DNA of 64,000 nucleotides from assembly GCA_037013495.1 (NCBI GenBank), contig CM072803.1, positions 15,901,001 to 15,965,000 of the forward strand. Reading direction: 5' to 3'. A program made the translations under genes and the position numbers. How positions within the stretch are numbered: the stretch's first letter is position 1; every line of letters begins with the position of its first letter. Below the pieces are notes generated by a model. It did no database searches. It had not been told where the DNA came from and was given only the letters and a program-made list of their open reading frames with translations. This DNA comes from Hippophae tibetana. Lineage: Eukaryota > Streptophyta > Magnoliopsida > Rosales > Elaeagnaceae. Positions 43,328-56,014 of this stretch are shown here, piece after piece.

Positions 43328-43860
43328 AGTAGGTTCCATTTAGGTGGAAGAGAAAAAAAAATAAAAATTATAAGTGTAATCACATTTGATAAATTCATCA
43401 AATAAAAAATAAAAAAATATTTTTATAACTAAAATATGGTTAGTTACGTGGTCAATTTCTGGCCACATAAGAGATAGATAATTTTGCTTATAAATATGTA
43501 ATGTTTTTACCTTAGAAAGACACTAAATAAGAGAAGCAAAGTAAAACCAAATGAACAATTTTCTTTGATGAAAAATAGTATTGTGTGCGAGAGAATATTT
43601 TAGAAAAGTATTTAAGATATTTTTATAAAAGAGGAATTACAAAATAGTAAGTTTTGAAAACATTTGTGTCACTATTTTAGGTTTATCTCATTTTTTTTGT
43701 ATTCTCTCACTTTGTACCTATTAATTTTATTAGTTGAAGAAATATTTTTTGAAATTTGTTTCGTGAACATAGTCCAAATTAAAGGGTAAACCACGTTAAA
43801 TTATCAATATCATTATTTTATTATGTTGAATTTACTTATTTTACCCGTTGCGTCCCAACA
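43328..43860 (+). repeat. 5' LTR of the deleted copia element
   Basis: It contains TATAAATATG at about 43490 as a probable TATA box, followed by an A/G-rich leader and ending CGTCCCAACA next to the PBS. The first base is approximate, because the copy begins AGTAGG where the 3' copy has TGTAGG. Confidence 0.8.
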
Positions 43861-43862
43861 AT

Positions 43863-43873
43863 TGGTATCAGAC
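43863..43873 (+). other. Primer binding site (initiator tRNA-Met type)
   Basis: TGGTATCAGAC lies two bases after the 5' LTR end, with one mismatch to the usual TGGTATCAGAG. Confidence 0.85.
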
Positions 43874-44009
43874 CCAGTCTAGTAAAATTATTAGTATGTT
43901 CTGTAGTTGTAGCATAGACTGATCTGTCACATCAGAAAATATTTTATTAGGTCAATATCATATTTATTTGCAAAAAAAAAAAAAACACAGCAAAAAAAAA
44001 TTTCAAGCG

Positions 44010-45350
44010 AGAAGGTAGATATTGAGAAATTTAATGACAATAATAATTTCTCTTTATGACAAAGGATGATGAATGATATTCTTATTCAACAGAAAGTCCA
44101 TAAGGCTTTGTTGGGGAAAGAAAAGAAGGAAACAAACGTCATTTAGAAACAGTGGGAGGAGATAGATGAGATTATAACTAGTATAATCCGTTTAAATCTC
44201 TCAGATAGTGTCTTGCAAAATATTGAATAAAAAATTACAAGATTGCAAAAGAAACATGAGAGACTCTAGAAAACGTGTACATATCAAAGAACCTTGTCAA
44301 TAAATTTTATTTTTGGATGGAGATATATTAAATGAGGAAGGAAGATAATGTGAGCATGATGCAACATATTAGTGATTTCAACAACAAGCTTATTCACTTA
44401 AGAAGATGCAATATGAGTTTTGGTGATGAAGTGAAAGCTGTGATGTTGTTGGCATCACTACCCTCATCATATAATCATCTCACAACAACTCTGACTTATG
44501 CAAAAAATAAGATGTAGTTTGAAGTTCTTGTAGAAGCGTTATTGTCATATGAGAAATAGAATAGGGAGAGAAATTAAGAAGCATAAGCCTTTATCACAGA
44601 GTCTAAAGGAAGAAGATAGTACAAAGAATAGAAACCCAGAGGTAGGAGTAGAGGAAAATCAAACAAATATTCCAATGTTGAATGCCATCCCTGTAAGAGG
44701 AAGGCTCACATCAATAAATTTTACTGGGTGTTCAAGAAGGAATAGTAAATGAACAAAGGCAAAGTAGTGAAAAAAGACAACAATAGTGATGATGAGAAAA
44801 CAAATACCATAGATGAGTTCAATATCGTTTATGATGAAGATTTTGTCAATCTTGCATCACACGAGACCAACTGGTTAATTGATAGTGGTGCTACAATTCA
44901 CGCTACATCGCGTAGAGATTTTTTCTCATCATACACATATGAAAGTTTTAGTATTGTTAGAATGGGAAATAAAGGCCTATCAAATGTTGTTGACAGAAGA
45001 TATATTTGCTTGGAAAGAGAGAATGAAACCAGACTAGTTTTAAAGAATGTCAGGCATATTCCAAATATGCTCTTGAATTTGGTCTCTGTACGTAAACTTG
45101 AAAATAAAGGATATTGCAGCTCCTTCATTTATGACAAATGGAAACTTACAAAAGGATCCTTAGTAGTAGCTAGAGGTGAAAAGCATACAATTTTATATAT
45201 AATGCAAGTGAAGCTCTCCACCGACATAGTAAATTTCATGGAGAAAGATAGTGCAACTAAATTATTACATAAGAGACTCAGTCACATGGATGAAAAAGGT
45301 ATGACAAGTATAACCAGGAAGAATATACTACACTGAATGGATGAGAAATT
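44010..45350 (+). pseudogene. Copia gag, protease and pre-integrase domain
   Basis: Gag begins near 44010 (KVDIEKFNDNNNF) and has TGA/TAG stops at about 44055 and 44140. The segment MQHISDFNNKLIHLRRCNM and LASLPSSYNHLTTTLTYAKN (44332-44517) is the gag core. A degenerate zinc knuckle lies near 44685. The 195-codon frame 44749-45336 contains the protease WLIDSGATIHATSRRDFF (catalytic D-S-G intact), VRHIPNMLLNLVSVRKLENK and the pre-integrase LLHKRLSHMDEKGM. It ends at the deletion point. The catalytic protease motif is one of the best preserved of any retroelement in the window. Confidence 0.85.
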
Positions 45351-45970
45351 ACTTCAGAGATTATGGTTGTCATAGAAGAAGTACATTGAGAAAGTACTTC
45401 AGAGATTTCATATGGACAAGGCTAAAGTGATTAATTGTCCTTTTTCTAATCACTTTAAGCTAAGTTCTAAACAGAGCCCTTCTATGACAAACCTGTGTTA
45501 GTTGGATACACAGATGTAGATATGGCTGGCGATGTGGATTCTAGAAAATCCACTTCAGGTTACCTAATTACATTTGTATGGGGAGTTGTATCATAACAAT
45601 CAAAGTTACAAAAAATGTGTCGCACTATCTACTACAAAAGCAGAGTTTATAGCATCAACAGAAGCATGTAAAGAGTTGTTATGGATAAAATATTTCTTGA
45701 AAGAACTTGGGTTACAACAAGATAGTTACCAGTTATTTTGTGAGAGTTAGAGTGCTATCCACCTTGAAAAGAATGTCTCATTTCATTCGAGATCAAAACA
45801 TATTGATGTGAGATATCATTGGATTAAGGATGTAATGGAGAATAAACTACTATAATTTGAGAAGATCCATACAGAGGATAATGGATCAGACATGTTGATG
45901 AAAATTCTTCCAAGACATAATTTTGATTACTGTCATTTAATTGCTGGATTGTTAGAGCCTTCCATGTAGT
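45351..45970 (+). pseudogene. Copia RNase H end
   Basis: After the deletion the text resumes at the very end of RT (KYIEKVLQRFHMDKAKVINC) and continues through RNase H: the ADMAGD-type segment is broken by stops, then CVALSTTKAEFIASTEACKELLWIKYFLKELG, SRSKHIDVRYHWIKDVMENK and DMLMKILPRHNF, up to about 45970. Three or more stops are present. Confidence 0.8.
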
Positions 45971-45985
45971 CGGGAATGAGAAATT

Positions 45986-46518
45986 TGTAGGTTTTGCCCA
46001 TATAGAAGAGGAGGAAAATAAAAATTTTAGGTGCAACCACATTTGACAAATTCATCAAATATATATATATTTGTGGTTAAAATTTGGCCAACTACGTGAC
46101 AAATTTCTAGCCATATAAGAGATAGACAATTTTGTCTATAAATAGACAATGCTTTTGCCTTAGAGATATACAACAAAAGAAGAGAAGCAAAATAAAGCCA
46201 AAGGAACGATTTCTTTTGATAAAAAAATAGTGTTGTGTATGAGAGAGAATATTTTAGAAAATATTTGAGATATTTTTCTAAAAAAGGAGTGACAAAATAA
46301 TGAGTTTAGAAAACACTTGTATGTCATTATTTTTGAGTTTATTTTAATTTGTTGTATTATTTCTCACTTTATATCAATTAATTTTATTAGTAAAAAAAAT
46401 ATTTTTTAGAATTTATCCTATAAATACAGTCCAAATAAAGGATAAACCACGTTAAATTATTGATATTATTATTTTACTATGTTAAAATTATTTTATTTAA
46501 TAATAAATCAATCGAACA
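45986..46518 (+). repeat. 3' LTR of the deleted copia element
   Basis: It is the partner of 43328-43860 and includes TATAAATAGAC at about 46136. The upstream polypurine tract is degraded (GTCGGGAATGAGAAATT). The 3' end around 46518 (CGAACA) is inferred from alignment to the 5' copy. Confidence 0.75.
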
Positions 46519-48183
46519 ATTTGAAGCAATGCACTATCAATAGAGAGAATTACGCAGTTCATGAACAATGATATTACTCCATAGGAAAGTTAAGCCAATT
46601 CCCTCAATGACTACGGCAATTCAAAGATTACAAGCCTAAGAACAACTAAGACAATAACTCACGCAAGTCTCAGTTTGTCACTCAATCAATGAAGGTTGTT
46701 GCACTTGCATATAAATAAGCCCTTCCTCAATGCTAACTAAATGCAAGTACACGTGCAAAGTAATAATTGGATCTTTGTAAATTTCACATGGGCGGGAACT
46801 TTAACATACATAACAATAGACTACATAGATACCAATGAAGGCAATCTGTGCATGCTGCCTATATCTTTCATTATTAGATGCTGAGTTCTTTAAGTCATTC
46901 TATGTCATTCACTTACGATTAAAATAAAGAGTGCTCCTAACATATATAATTATTTTTAATTGAATTTTAAAAGTTTTAATCAATATATATATATATATAC
47001 ACTTTGCATCGTTATAACGAAGTTTCGATATTTTAAAAAAGTAATAATATTTTCAAAGTATAAAAATATTCATTTTATTCTTAGTATTAATTACACTTAA
47101 ATTATATTATTATAAAAAATTATCATTAATTAATTATTTTTATAACAATAACAAAATGTATCATGATAATATCACTACTCTTTAAAAATATCAATATTTT
47201 AATTAAAATAGTGATATTTTTTAATACAAATTGTTATTATTATAAGAATATTTCATTAATTAATAACAACGTTATGGAATAATTGTGATATTAAGGTGTA
47301 ATTTAAATTATATTAAATTAAATAGTTTATATATTTTATGATAATAATAAGTGAATCATAAAAAGTTATCGTAAATATTTCATTATTGTTTATAATTTTC
47401 ATAAATTATTTTGTTATTATTATTATTTTTTAATAAAGAGTACGTAATTTATTTTTTTTAAAGAAAAATTGAAGAAAATTCAGTTCTTTTAATTTTTAAT
47501 TATATTTTCATCATATATCCATTAAAAAACGAGGTTGAAAAAATAAATAAAAAATATTAAAAATATTTAATTGCCTCGGTTTTCATCACATGTATGACAC
47601 AAGAACAAATAAGTACGCAATTTATTTAATGGTTTTATTCCAAAGTATAATCTATTTTACAAAAAAAGAAATTATTTTCAATCATTTTACATATTTTATA
47701 TATATTTTTTCATATAACATGAAAAACATATATTTTTTGATTTACATATTTTATTTATTTATTTATACATATAAAAATAAAAAAAATCACATGTTTTTTT
47801 AAATAAGTTTAAAAATAAAATAATTTGGACAACTACTTCGTATAAAAGTTATATAATTATTTAATTTACTGTTGAATTTATATGGCACGAAATCTAAAGG
47901 TAACTATCAAAAATGTGAATATATAAATATAAAAGTAATTCAATTAAAGCACTCAGATTAATTAATTTGAATAGTAATCCAATAAAATTCACAGATACAA
48001 CCAAAGTAAATATGGCAATCGCCCTGCAAATCTTTTGCAGGCTTGGATATTCAACTACTCATGCTCATATACTTAGCAAGTGGGACACATCTCAAGACCA
48101 ACTCAGACGCCAGACACAAACTGTTTGTAACTGAAATGACCAAACTATCATGCAACAACAACAAATTTTTGCACGCAATAATT
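46519..48183. other. AT-rich intergenic spacer
   Basis: 46519-46760 is of ordinary genic-flank composition and may have been continuous with 43290-43327 before the copia insertion. A TATAAATAAG box lies at 46707. 46930-47990 is extremely AT-rich, with a (TA)n run at 46984-47000 and no coding content. 48000-48183 is the probable 3' untranslated region of the XTH gene on the minus strand. Confidence 0.4.
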
Positions 48184-51100
48184 TTAAACCTCACACTCTG
48201 GTGTGAGTGTGTGGTCTCTTTTAGGATCATGGCAATAGTCATACACCAAGTAGTTGTTCTGCACCCATTTCATGGTAGAGTATTGTTGCTTGCTTAGACA
48301 ATCGGAGCCCGAGCCCGAGGCTGCCGGCGGTTGGCATGATGCTTGCCCATCCGATGTGCAGCCATCTATCTTGAAGTTAATGTACCTACTGACAAATGGT
48401 TGGTAATTGTAGTCTGCTTTGTATTTTCCATCCTCCGTAGCCCATGATGAAGCATCCCATATTGACCCATATGCATACATATGACGCACAGGGAATGTTG
48501 TTTCACTCTTTCTAGTATAGCTCCTTATAGGCACATCATCTACGAAAAATCTGCTTATGACATATTGACATTTTCAAAATTATAGTTATGTTTGTAAATT
48601 GCCAGATGGATACATGCAGCATAGTAGAAAGAAAGTGCTGCTGCGTACCATTGGTCCTCTATTTCTTGATAGGAAAAGCGATCAGGTATTAAAAGAGGAG
48701 TTCATGAATGAAGTTGAAAATTTTTCCATCTATTATTTTGGATGTATGCATTTATATGCATATAAAAGGTACATTTTAAGTATATATTGAAACTTATAAA
48801 GTCTACCGGGAGAATTGTTACATGCTTTTGTTATTAAAATATGATCAACTTTTTGTTTATAATTTTATTTTATTTTTATTTTTATTTTTTACTGCAGTTA
48901 TTCAAGTCAAATTATTTTTATCTAATACAGTTAAAAAATATAAAAAAAATAATTTTATCGTTATGTAATTATATTTTAATAACAATAAGACTCAATTGTA
49001 ATAAAAATAAGAATAAAAATTAATAGTAATTTTCCCAATACGCATAAGATACGGTAGTATTTTTCTTTCTTGAAAAAACCACTTTACTCTTTTTATTTTC
49101 AGCCTGAGAACGTGCAGGCACATATTTAGCAACAAAGGCATGGCAGTGTAAAATATTCTCTTTTTATTCCATCTTAAGGTTAATATTAATCCTGTAAAAA
49201 TGTACATTTTAATCCTTTAATTAATATTTTTTTAACTCAAATGCATCGATTTTTATCATAATTAAGTAACTATTTTAATAATTATGAAAAATATAGAGCA
49301 TATTTTCGCACAATTTAAAAACTATTTGACCACTTTTCAGAAAACAAAAAGCAGGTAAGTTTTTGGTTTTCTTAGACTTACATGATTTCGTGGGGCGTCC
49401 AAAGAATAGCATAGTTATGGAAATCTTGTGTAGGATCAAACCATAAGTGAAACTTCATCTCTCTTCCAATTATGTTACCATCTCCACTTCCTCTAATGTA
49501 GACATTAGTTTGCAAAGTATATGGCATATATGGGGTTGTCCCAAGAAACTCTATATCAATCTCATCATGGTTTCCAGGGTGGTCTTCATTGTTAGAAAGC
49601 TATTATTACCCAATTTAAAAAAAAGTTACAATAAAACATTCCATTTTCTTATTAACTTTCACTAACTAAAGATAATAATAAAAATATATATATTCCAAAT
49701 TCTCACATAGAAAGAAGTAATAACTCCTGCAGTGTAACCGGTTTGTAGCTTTATGGAAGCACCAAAATATCCTGATCTGTATTGATCAACCGACTTGAAT
49801 CCACTTCCTATTTGATTTAAACAAGTGGTAATAATAAGTAGAGAATTAGATAATATAAGGGGAATATATGAATAATAATTTTGGGTTTTCATTTTCTCTA
49901 AAAATATTATATATCTTTTAAAAAAGGATTTGGTATTTTAGTGATACCCTTATTAAAAAAAAAAGTATATATTTAGATCTATATTATCAAACTAGTACAC
50001 TAATAGTCTTCTATTTAACAAAATGTATAGCAATTGTTCAACTTTGAAAAAAAAAAATTAATTTATAGAAGCATAATTTTGTTTTTATAAAAAACATTTA
50101 TTATTTTATCATTTTATCATTTGTTTTTGCTAATTTCAATACAAAAACACTTCATATCACTCTAACAATTATTCTCACCTTCACCATCCTCTCCATCTTA
50201 TCCCTAATATTGTTTGATTTTTTTGTCGGCCAACCAACTTTCATAATTTGGTGCAAATAATCTAAAATTATATTTTTTGATTGAATTTATATTCAAGTCA
50301 TCACCAACTCATTTGAAGTACTTATCTCTGAACTTGAACTCCAATACCACCAGCTCATTCCATCTGATCTCCTTAATGCCTTCATCCTTTATGATCACCT
50401 TATATTTGACCAAACCTTAGGTGAAAATGACTTTGATCAAACACAAAGTGTTTAAAAAAGGATATGAGGGTCAATAAGATTGGAGAAAATGAGCTAACGG
50501 TAATCCTTGTCATTGGCAAAGATGATGTTTCAAATGAATTGATAGTTTTAATAAAAGTTGCATGTTTGGATTTTTTTTACAGAAAATAGTGAAAGATGGT
50601 TAGTGGATGAAAGAATGGGGTGATGTCAGGAATATGACAAAAATGATAGTAGATGTATACAATTATTGTCAGACAATCATCACTCCAATAGAGTAGAGAT
50701 TTATACGAGATCAAGCCTTAGTAGGATAGGTCAAACCTTAGAAGGCTACAATATCTAGATTTTCACCCCTAAAGTTGTGCTTTCTAAAACATTACCTTTT
50801 AGGCTACATAGTCTAAAATATCCCAATTTAGGCCACACATTACTTGGTGGATTACCACCTTCTAGGTCATGCATCATGCTATCCATAGAATATTCCTTCC
50901 AGGTCACACCATTTAGATCGCCTTTTCCAGAATCTGAATCTAGGTTGTTGGCATCTAGACCACCCTTGATGGTATAGATATGTCTCTTTCTAAGCTACAA
51001 TGTTTACAATCACTACTTCCTAGCAACTTCTTGTTACAACTACAATATTTGTGACTAACATTGCATACAAAACATAACTTACTACAATCATGGTAGTCAT

Positions 51101-54100
51101 CCATGTTTGAATTTCTCCAAGTTAAGCACATTAAATATGGAGTTTCAAATAATTGGTTGACCAATATTCATGGAAATAAACTAATGATGGTGAACATTAA
51201 GTCATTTAACTTCATGGTCCCTAGGACCTCATTATCCTATGATAGGAAAAGTAAAATGAGAAGGATACTTCACCAAAAGTATATCAGTGATCAAGAAATA
51301 TTCATCCTATAAACATGAACAATAATAGTATAAAAAGCACATCATCGTGGTGTCTATGACAATCACAACATATGAAGAACCAAACTTATATCAAGAAAAT
51401 TAATTATCGTTAAGATGCACTTCCATGCATCCAGAATGACTATCAAAGAGGTGTGCTTCCATGCATATAGAATAAACATTGTCGAGATGTACTTTCATGT
51501 ATCTAGATAGATTATTTGCAGGTGCATTTCCATGCATCAAGAAAAAAGTCTTCGATTTACACTTCCATTCATTAGAATAATTATCGATGAGGTACGCTTC
51601 CAAATACACAATCTTAGTACATCCTTTGCGATATGAAGATGGTTGATCCGTTACATCAAATAAGTTTTCCATCAATGTACCATATATGAGCGTCACCTTT
51701 GGTAGCTTATGGATAATAGGTTATGGACCAGTGTTAATGTATATATCGATCCCACCTAGACTATAGGCAATAATTTTACCATCAAAGTACTGCATGCAAG
51801 CATTGCTTTGGAAGCTCAGGGATGATAGGGTATGAAACATTTGGTAACAATAAGGTATAAACTAGTGGTGATGCATATATCAATCCCACCTAAACTATAG
51901 GCAATAATTTTTCCATCAAATTACCATATGCCAACGTTGCCTTTGGTAGTTGAGGGGCGATAGTGTTTGAACCAGTGGTGAGTACCCACCAATCTGTCTT
52001 GAGCAAATGATTACTACATAACATAGTATCCAGGCTAGATTTACCTGACTCTCTTTGAGGGACCATACCAAGGCTTGATGACCGTTTTATTCAAGTTAGA
52101 ACAAATATATCAACCATGTTACTGATTCTAAGGTAGATATCCATAATTATTGTTATCAGATAAGCATTGCTTTGAGAGAGTAGCGATTCATATGAGATAA
52201 AGCCTTAGTAGGATAGGTCAAACCCTAAAAGGCTACATTATTCTGATTTCCACCCCAAGGTTGTGCTTTCAAGAACATTAGCTTGAGGTTGCATAGTTCA
52301 AAATATATCCATTTAGGCCACACATGACTTGGTAAATTACCACCTTTTAGGTTGCCCTATCTAGAGAATATCCTAGCCCACTATTCTCTAGACTCTGAAT
52401 CTAGGTTGTTGGCATCTAGGTCGCACTTGATGGTATATATATGTCACTTTCTAAGTTGCAATGTTATAGCAACTTCTTATTGCACCTCCAATAGATGTGA
52501 CCAATTTTGTATTCAGAACGTAACTTGAAACAATAATTGTAGATAAAGGAACTTCCTAGTGGATCACCTATTTTTGAATTTCTTTAAGTTAATCGCACTT
52601 AAATATGAAGTTCCAAAGAATTGATTGACCAATATTTATGGAACTAAATTGATGATGGTGAACATTAAGTCATTTAACTTCAAAGTCCCTAGCAACTCAT
52701 TGCTCTATGATAAGATAAGTAAAATGAGAAGGGTACTTCACCGAAAGTATATCTAGGATCAATAAATGATCATCTTGGTGTCCTTGGCAACCATAACACA
52801 TCACGAACCAGCTAACATAGTCCTAAGAGCACATCACCTTGGTGTCTTTGGCAACCATAGCCCATCATGAATCAACTTTACATTAAGAAAATTAATTATC
52901 ATCAAGATGCACCTCCATACATCCAGAATGACTATCAAAGATGTGCACTTCCACACATCTACATCAAACATTGTCTATATGTATATCCATGCATCCAGAT
53001 AAACTATGGTTAGATGCATTTCCATGCATAAAAAAACCATAATCAAGATGCATTTCCATTCATCAAGAATAACTATGGACAAGGTATGCTTCCAAATACT
53101 TAATCTTCGCACATCCTTTGTGATATAAGGGTGGCTCATCCCTCTAGCGATGATGCATACCAGTCCCACTTGAACTATAGACAAAAAGTTTTGCATCAAT
53201 GTACCACATATGAGCATCACCTTTAGTAACTCAAGGTCGACAAGGTATGAATCAGTGGTGATGCATATATTTGTCCCACCCAGCCTATAGACAATAATTC
53301 TACCATCAAAGTACCATATGTAAGCGTCATCTTTGGTACACTGTTCCAACTTTGACCACAATCGCTCTGACCAGACTTGGTCCAACCAATTGACTGGACT
53401 AATTCCCTAGCCCTGGTTCGTTAGCTCCGAATCACAACAACTTTTGACTTTTTTAATACAAATATGACTACTCATATCTTCCTATTAGGTGATCAAATTC
53501 ATGGACGAAAAATACCACTAGAAAGCTTATAATCTTATGCTTACTATTATGTTAATAAAATTAAGATATCAACTACAAAACATTAGAGATATTAAGAATT
53601 ATGCATGACCTGCCAGAGACAACTAAAGAGGCCTAGGGGTTGATATTGAGGATATTTTTGTCAAGTACGTGCAACAAAGTTTCATCGGCCCATATTACAA
53701 TTTTACTGATCAATAATCAATGGTCAATATACAATCAATGCTCAATTAGTACGTAATCAACATGTGGTTTAAATTAAATCATATGACATATTCTGTGAGT
53801 ATTCTTCTTATTTATTTAATATTATAAAGAGATATTATTAAATATGGAATATTATTGAACATTTTTATAATATTTCATAAGGATAAAATATCTCTTGTCA
53901 TATCTACCTATAAATAGGCTTGATATCACACCATTTCAAGTACTCTCTATTCTTTTACTAAACTTCAATTTTTTTTGTCAATTATAAGAAAACTAACTTA
54001 TGCATTAGAGTGAATGTTATACCACCTGATGTTTCTTTTCGTTGTTTTGAAATATCTGAATTTCAATGAAAGTGAAGAACGCGATGAGCAGAAATTGATT

Positions 54101-56014
54101 TCAACATTAAATAATCAATAATCTTAAAATAAACAAAATAAATAAATAAATGCGTGCGTACACACACACAATTTTAAATCATGTTTAAAATAATTTTAGA
54201 AAAAAAGATATATTTCAAAATAATGACATATCTTGTTCTTTATGTTTTATTTTAAATTTTTTAAAACAAATTAAGTTATGAACATTAACTAAGGATCATT
54301 TTTCAACCATTTTAATTCTTAATTTCTAATTTCAAATTTCAAACTTTATAAATTTTGAAATTAGATTACAATTTCAATGATATATATTATTTCATGTACT
54401 AAAATTAATAATACAATCATAGTTAATCGTACTAAATCTTAATCAAAATAATTAAAGAACTAAAAATTTATAAAAATTTATCAAAAATAATTTTGAAATT
54501 AAATTTTAGAGATTAAAAAGATAAAAATTGAAAATTAAGAATTACTTATTAAACAAGCATATCCAATTTTTAATTTTTATTTTTCAAAATAAATTTTTTA
54601 CAATTGTTTATCAAAGAACTTTTGTTTTGCTTTAAAAAAAAATTGAAATTGAAAATTCAATTCCAACACTAAAGAATTAAAAATTAAAAATTAGAATGTT
54701 TATTAAACATCGGCCAATTTTTTTTATAATATTAAAGAGTTTATTTTTCTAATAAATATCTCTTAATTTTTTTTAACTTATTACAATTTTTAACCATATT
54801 TATCATGTGCATTTTCAATATGTATGGTCCAATTCCATCATAAATTCAAGATTAAATTTTTATTATTTATTTGTTTATCTTTGTATGAAATAAATTTTAT
54901 GCATATTGTAGAATTAAAAAATATATTTTTAAAAAATAACAAGTAACGTGAAAAACGTGGATTTTACAATTAAAATTATATATATATATAATTATTTATA
55001 AATATGTTTATAAATTAGGAAAATAAAATTAAATACATACAATAAATGAAATTATCTTATTACTAAATGAAAGATAGTAAAGTGATTAACTTTTTATTTT
55101 TATTTTCATTTATTTCCTCAATATGGCTTAAAGTCAAATTTTAGTTTGAATATTATCACATATTTCACCAAATGTAATAATAAAATTAAGCGATTATTTT
55201 CAATGATTTAATTATATTAAGTACATCAAAAAGTAGCACCTAAAGTTTTTATATTCCATTTTCTAATATTTTAAAAATATTTTTTTCACTATTTAATTAA
55301 TTATTTCATCAATAATGTGAGAAAAATTTAGACAACGTATGAAAAATTGAAATTAAAAAAAAAATTAATGAAGATAGAGGAAGGGATACAAGTGAAAGAA
55401 AGAAGCAAGTGTTTTAGTATGATTATTTTTCTAAGACTATTTTTTTATTTAAATAAAGTTTTTTAGTTTGATGTATTTATTTACTTTGTTTAGTTTTATT
55501 TTTATTTTTTAAGCATAACAAATATAATAAGTAAATACATATATTTTTTTAGTTTGTTATTACTTTCTAAAAATTATTTAACTAATTAAAAAAATTGAAA
55601 ATGCAATTTAGAGATACATTAATCAATAAAATATTTAAAGTTGATATTCATGTAATGATCAATGTCATTACAGCCAGATATAAAGAAAAAAAGCAAACCG
55701 GTAAGTGTGATATTTTCCCAATATAAGCATAATAAAACTTAATTGAAGCACCGAACATGCAATTGAAAAATTGAAAAAAGAAAGAAAGAACCTGAACTAC
55801 TATCAAGCCATATGGTCAATCCTGTCTGGTCTAGTCTTTGATGTTGACGCCCCCATTGGTTTCGAAAATCTTCATTAAAGTCAATGGAGTTAATTTTGGA
55901 ACTTGGGTAGTACCCAGGAGAGGGTGGACCCTGAGAACTTCTTGAAGGAATTACAAGAAGGAATGTGAGAAAGAATAGGCTTTCCATAGAGAGGATAGAG
56001 AAATGGGAAGACAT
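48184..56014 (-). CDS. Xyloglucan endotransglucosylase/hydrolase, XTH31/32 type, 4 exons
   Basis: Exons (minus): 56014-55792, 49807-49707, 49599-49382 and 48550-48184. All introns are GT-AG with matching phases, giving 302 aa. A hydrophobic signal peptide ([20 protein letters not shown]) targets it to the wall. Next come [15 protein letters not shown] and [18 protein letters not shown]. The GH16 active site is [10 protein letters not shown] at about 119-128, with Glu121 as nucleophile and Glu125 as acid/base. Glycan-binding loops contain [20 protein letters not shown]. The XTH C-terminal domain has the conserved Cys pairs ([26 protein letters not shown]). The usual N-glycosylation site right after the active site is absent (FLGTTP), as in group III-A members. 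It cuts and rejoins xyloglucan chains. Intron 1 is 6 kb because of repeats. A second Met at 55987 could be the true start. Confidence 0.93.
51420..51605. repeat. About 36-bp minisatellite, 5 units (first array)
   Basis: Units begin CTTCCATGCATCCAGAATGA, CTTCCATGCATATAGAATAA, CTTTCATGTATCTAGATAGA, TTTCCATGCATCAAGAAAAA and CTTCCATTCATTAGAATAAT, at spacings of 35-36 bp. Confidence 0.85.
52910..53098. repeat. About 36-bp minisatellite, 5 units (second array)
   Basis: Same family as 51420-51605: CCTCCATACATCCAGAATGA, CTTCCACACATCTACATCAA, TCCATGCATCCAGATAAAC, TTTCCATGCATAAAAAAACC and TTTCCATTCATCAAGAATAA. Unit-by-unit order matches the first array, so the array existed before the 1.48-kb duplication. 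Confidence 0.85.
53640..54100 (+). other. Possible LTR with TATA box in XTH intron 1
   Basis: TATAAATAGG at about 53911 is followed by a leader-like CACCATTTCAAGTACTCTCTATTC and by AACTTATGCATTAGAGTGAATG, a layout like the R/U5 part of Ty3/gypsy LTRs. The start is near 53645 (TTGATATTGAGG). No partner LTR was identified, and the ends are uncertain. Confidence 0.35.
54101..55791. other. Remainder of XTH intron 1, AT-rich
   Basis: Very AT-rich. Degenerate A/T blocks (AAATTGAAATTGAAAATTCAATT-like) occur at 54300-54720, with a (TA)n run at about 54977. No coding content or clear element ends are seen. The intron donor is at 55791-55790. Confidence 0.4.

Larger units (their letters stand above)
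43328..46518 (+). mobile_element. Ty1/copia element lacking integrase and RT
   Basis: LTRs at 43328-43860 and about 45986-46518 share long blocks (CACATTTGAYAAATTCATCAAAT, AAACCACGTTAAATTAT). The PBS (TGGTATCAGAC) sits at 43863-43873. Internally only gag, protease/pre-integrase and the end of RNase H remain; the join lies at about 45336-45350. At 3.2 kb it is well below the roughly 5-kb length of a full copia element. Both LTRs and a clear coding relic remain, so this is a deletion derivative that could only have moved with help from another copy. Confidence 0.85.
50650..53400. repeat. 1.48-kb tandem duplication in XTH intron 1
   Basis: Copy 1 (about 50650-52132) and copy 2 (about 52133-53400, shorter at the end) share blocks such as GCCTTAGTAGGATAGGTCAAACC, TCTGAATCTAGGTTGTTGGCATCTAG and CTATGATARGAWAAGTAAAATGAGAAGG, with an offset of 1.48-1.49 kb. 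Each contains an internal array of about 36-bp units. A further sub-repeat of 120-135 bp (GGTGATGCATATATCAATCCCACC...CAATAATTTTTCCATCAAA) occurs twice in copy 1 (51690-51970) and twice in copy 2 (53140-53340). Minus-strand frames at 51400-51696 and 52975-53385 run through the arrays without known domains. This looks like the variable 3' region of a Ty3/gypsy-type element, with a possible LTR just downstream. Confidence 0.8.
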
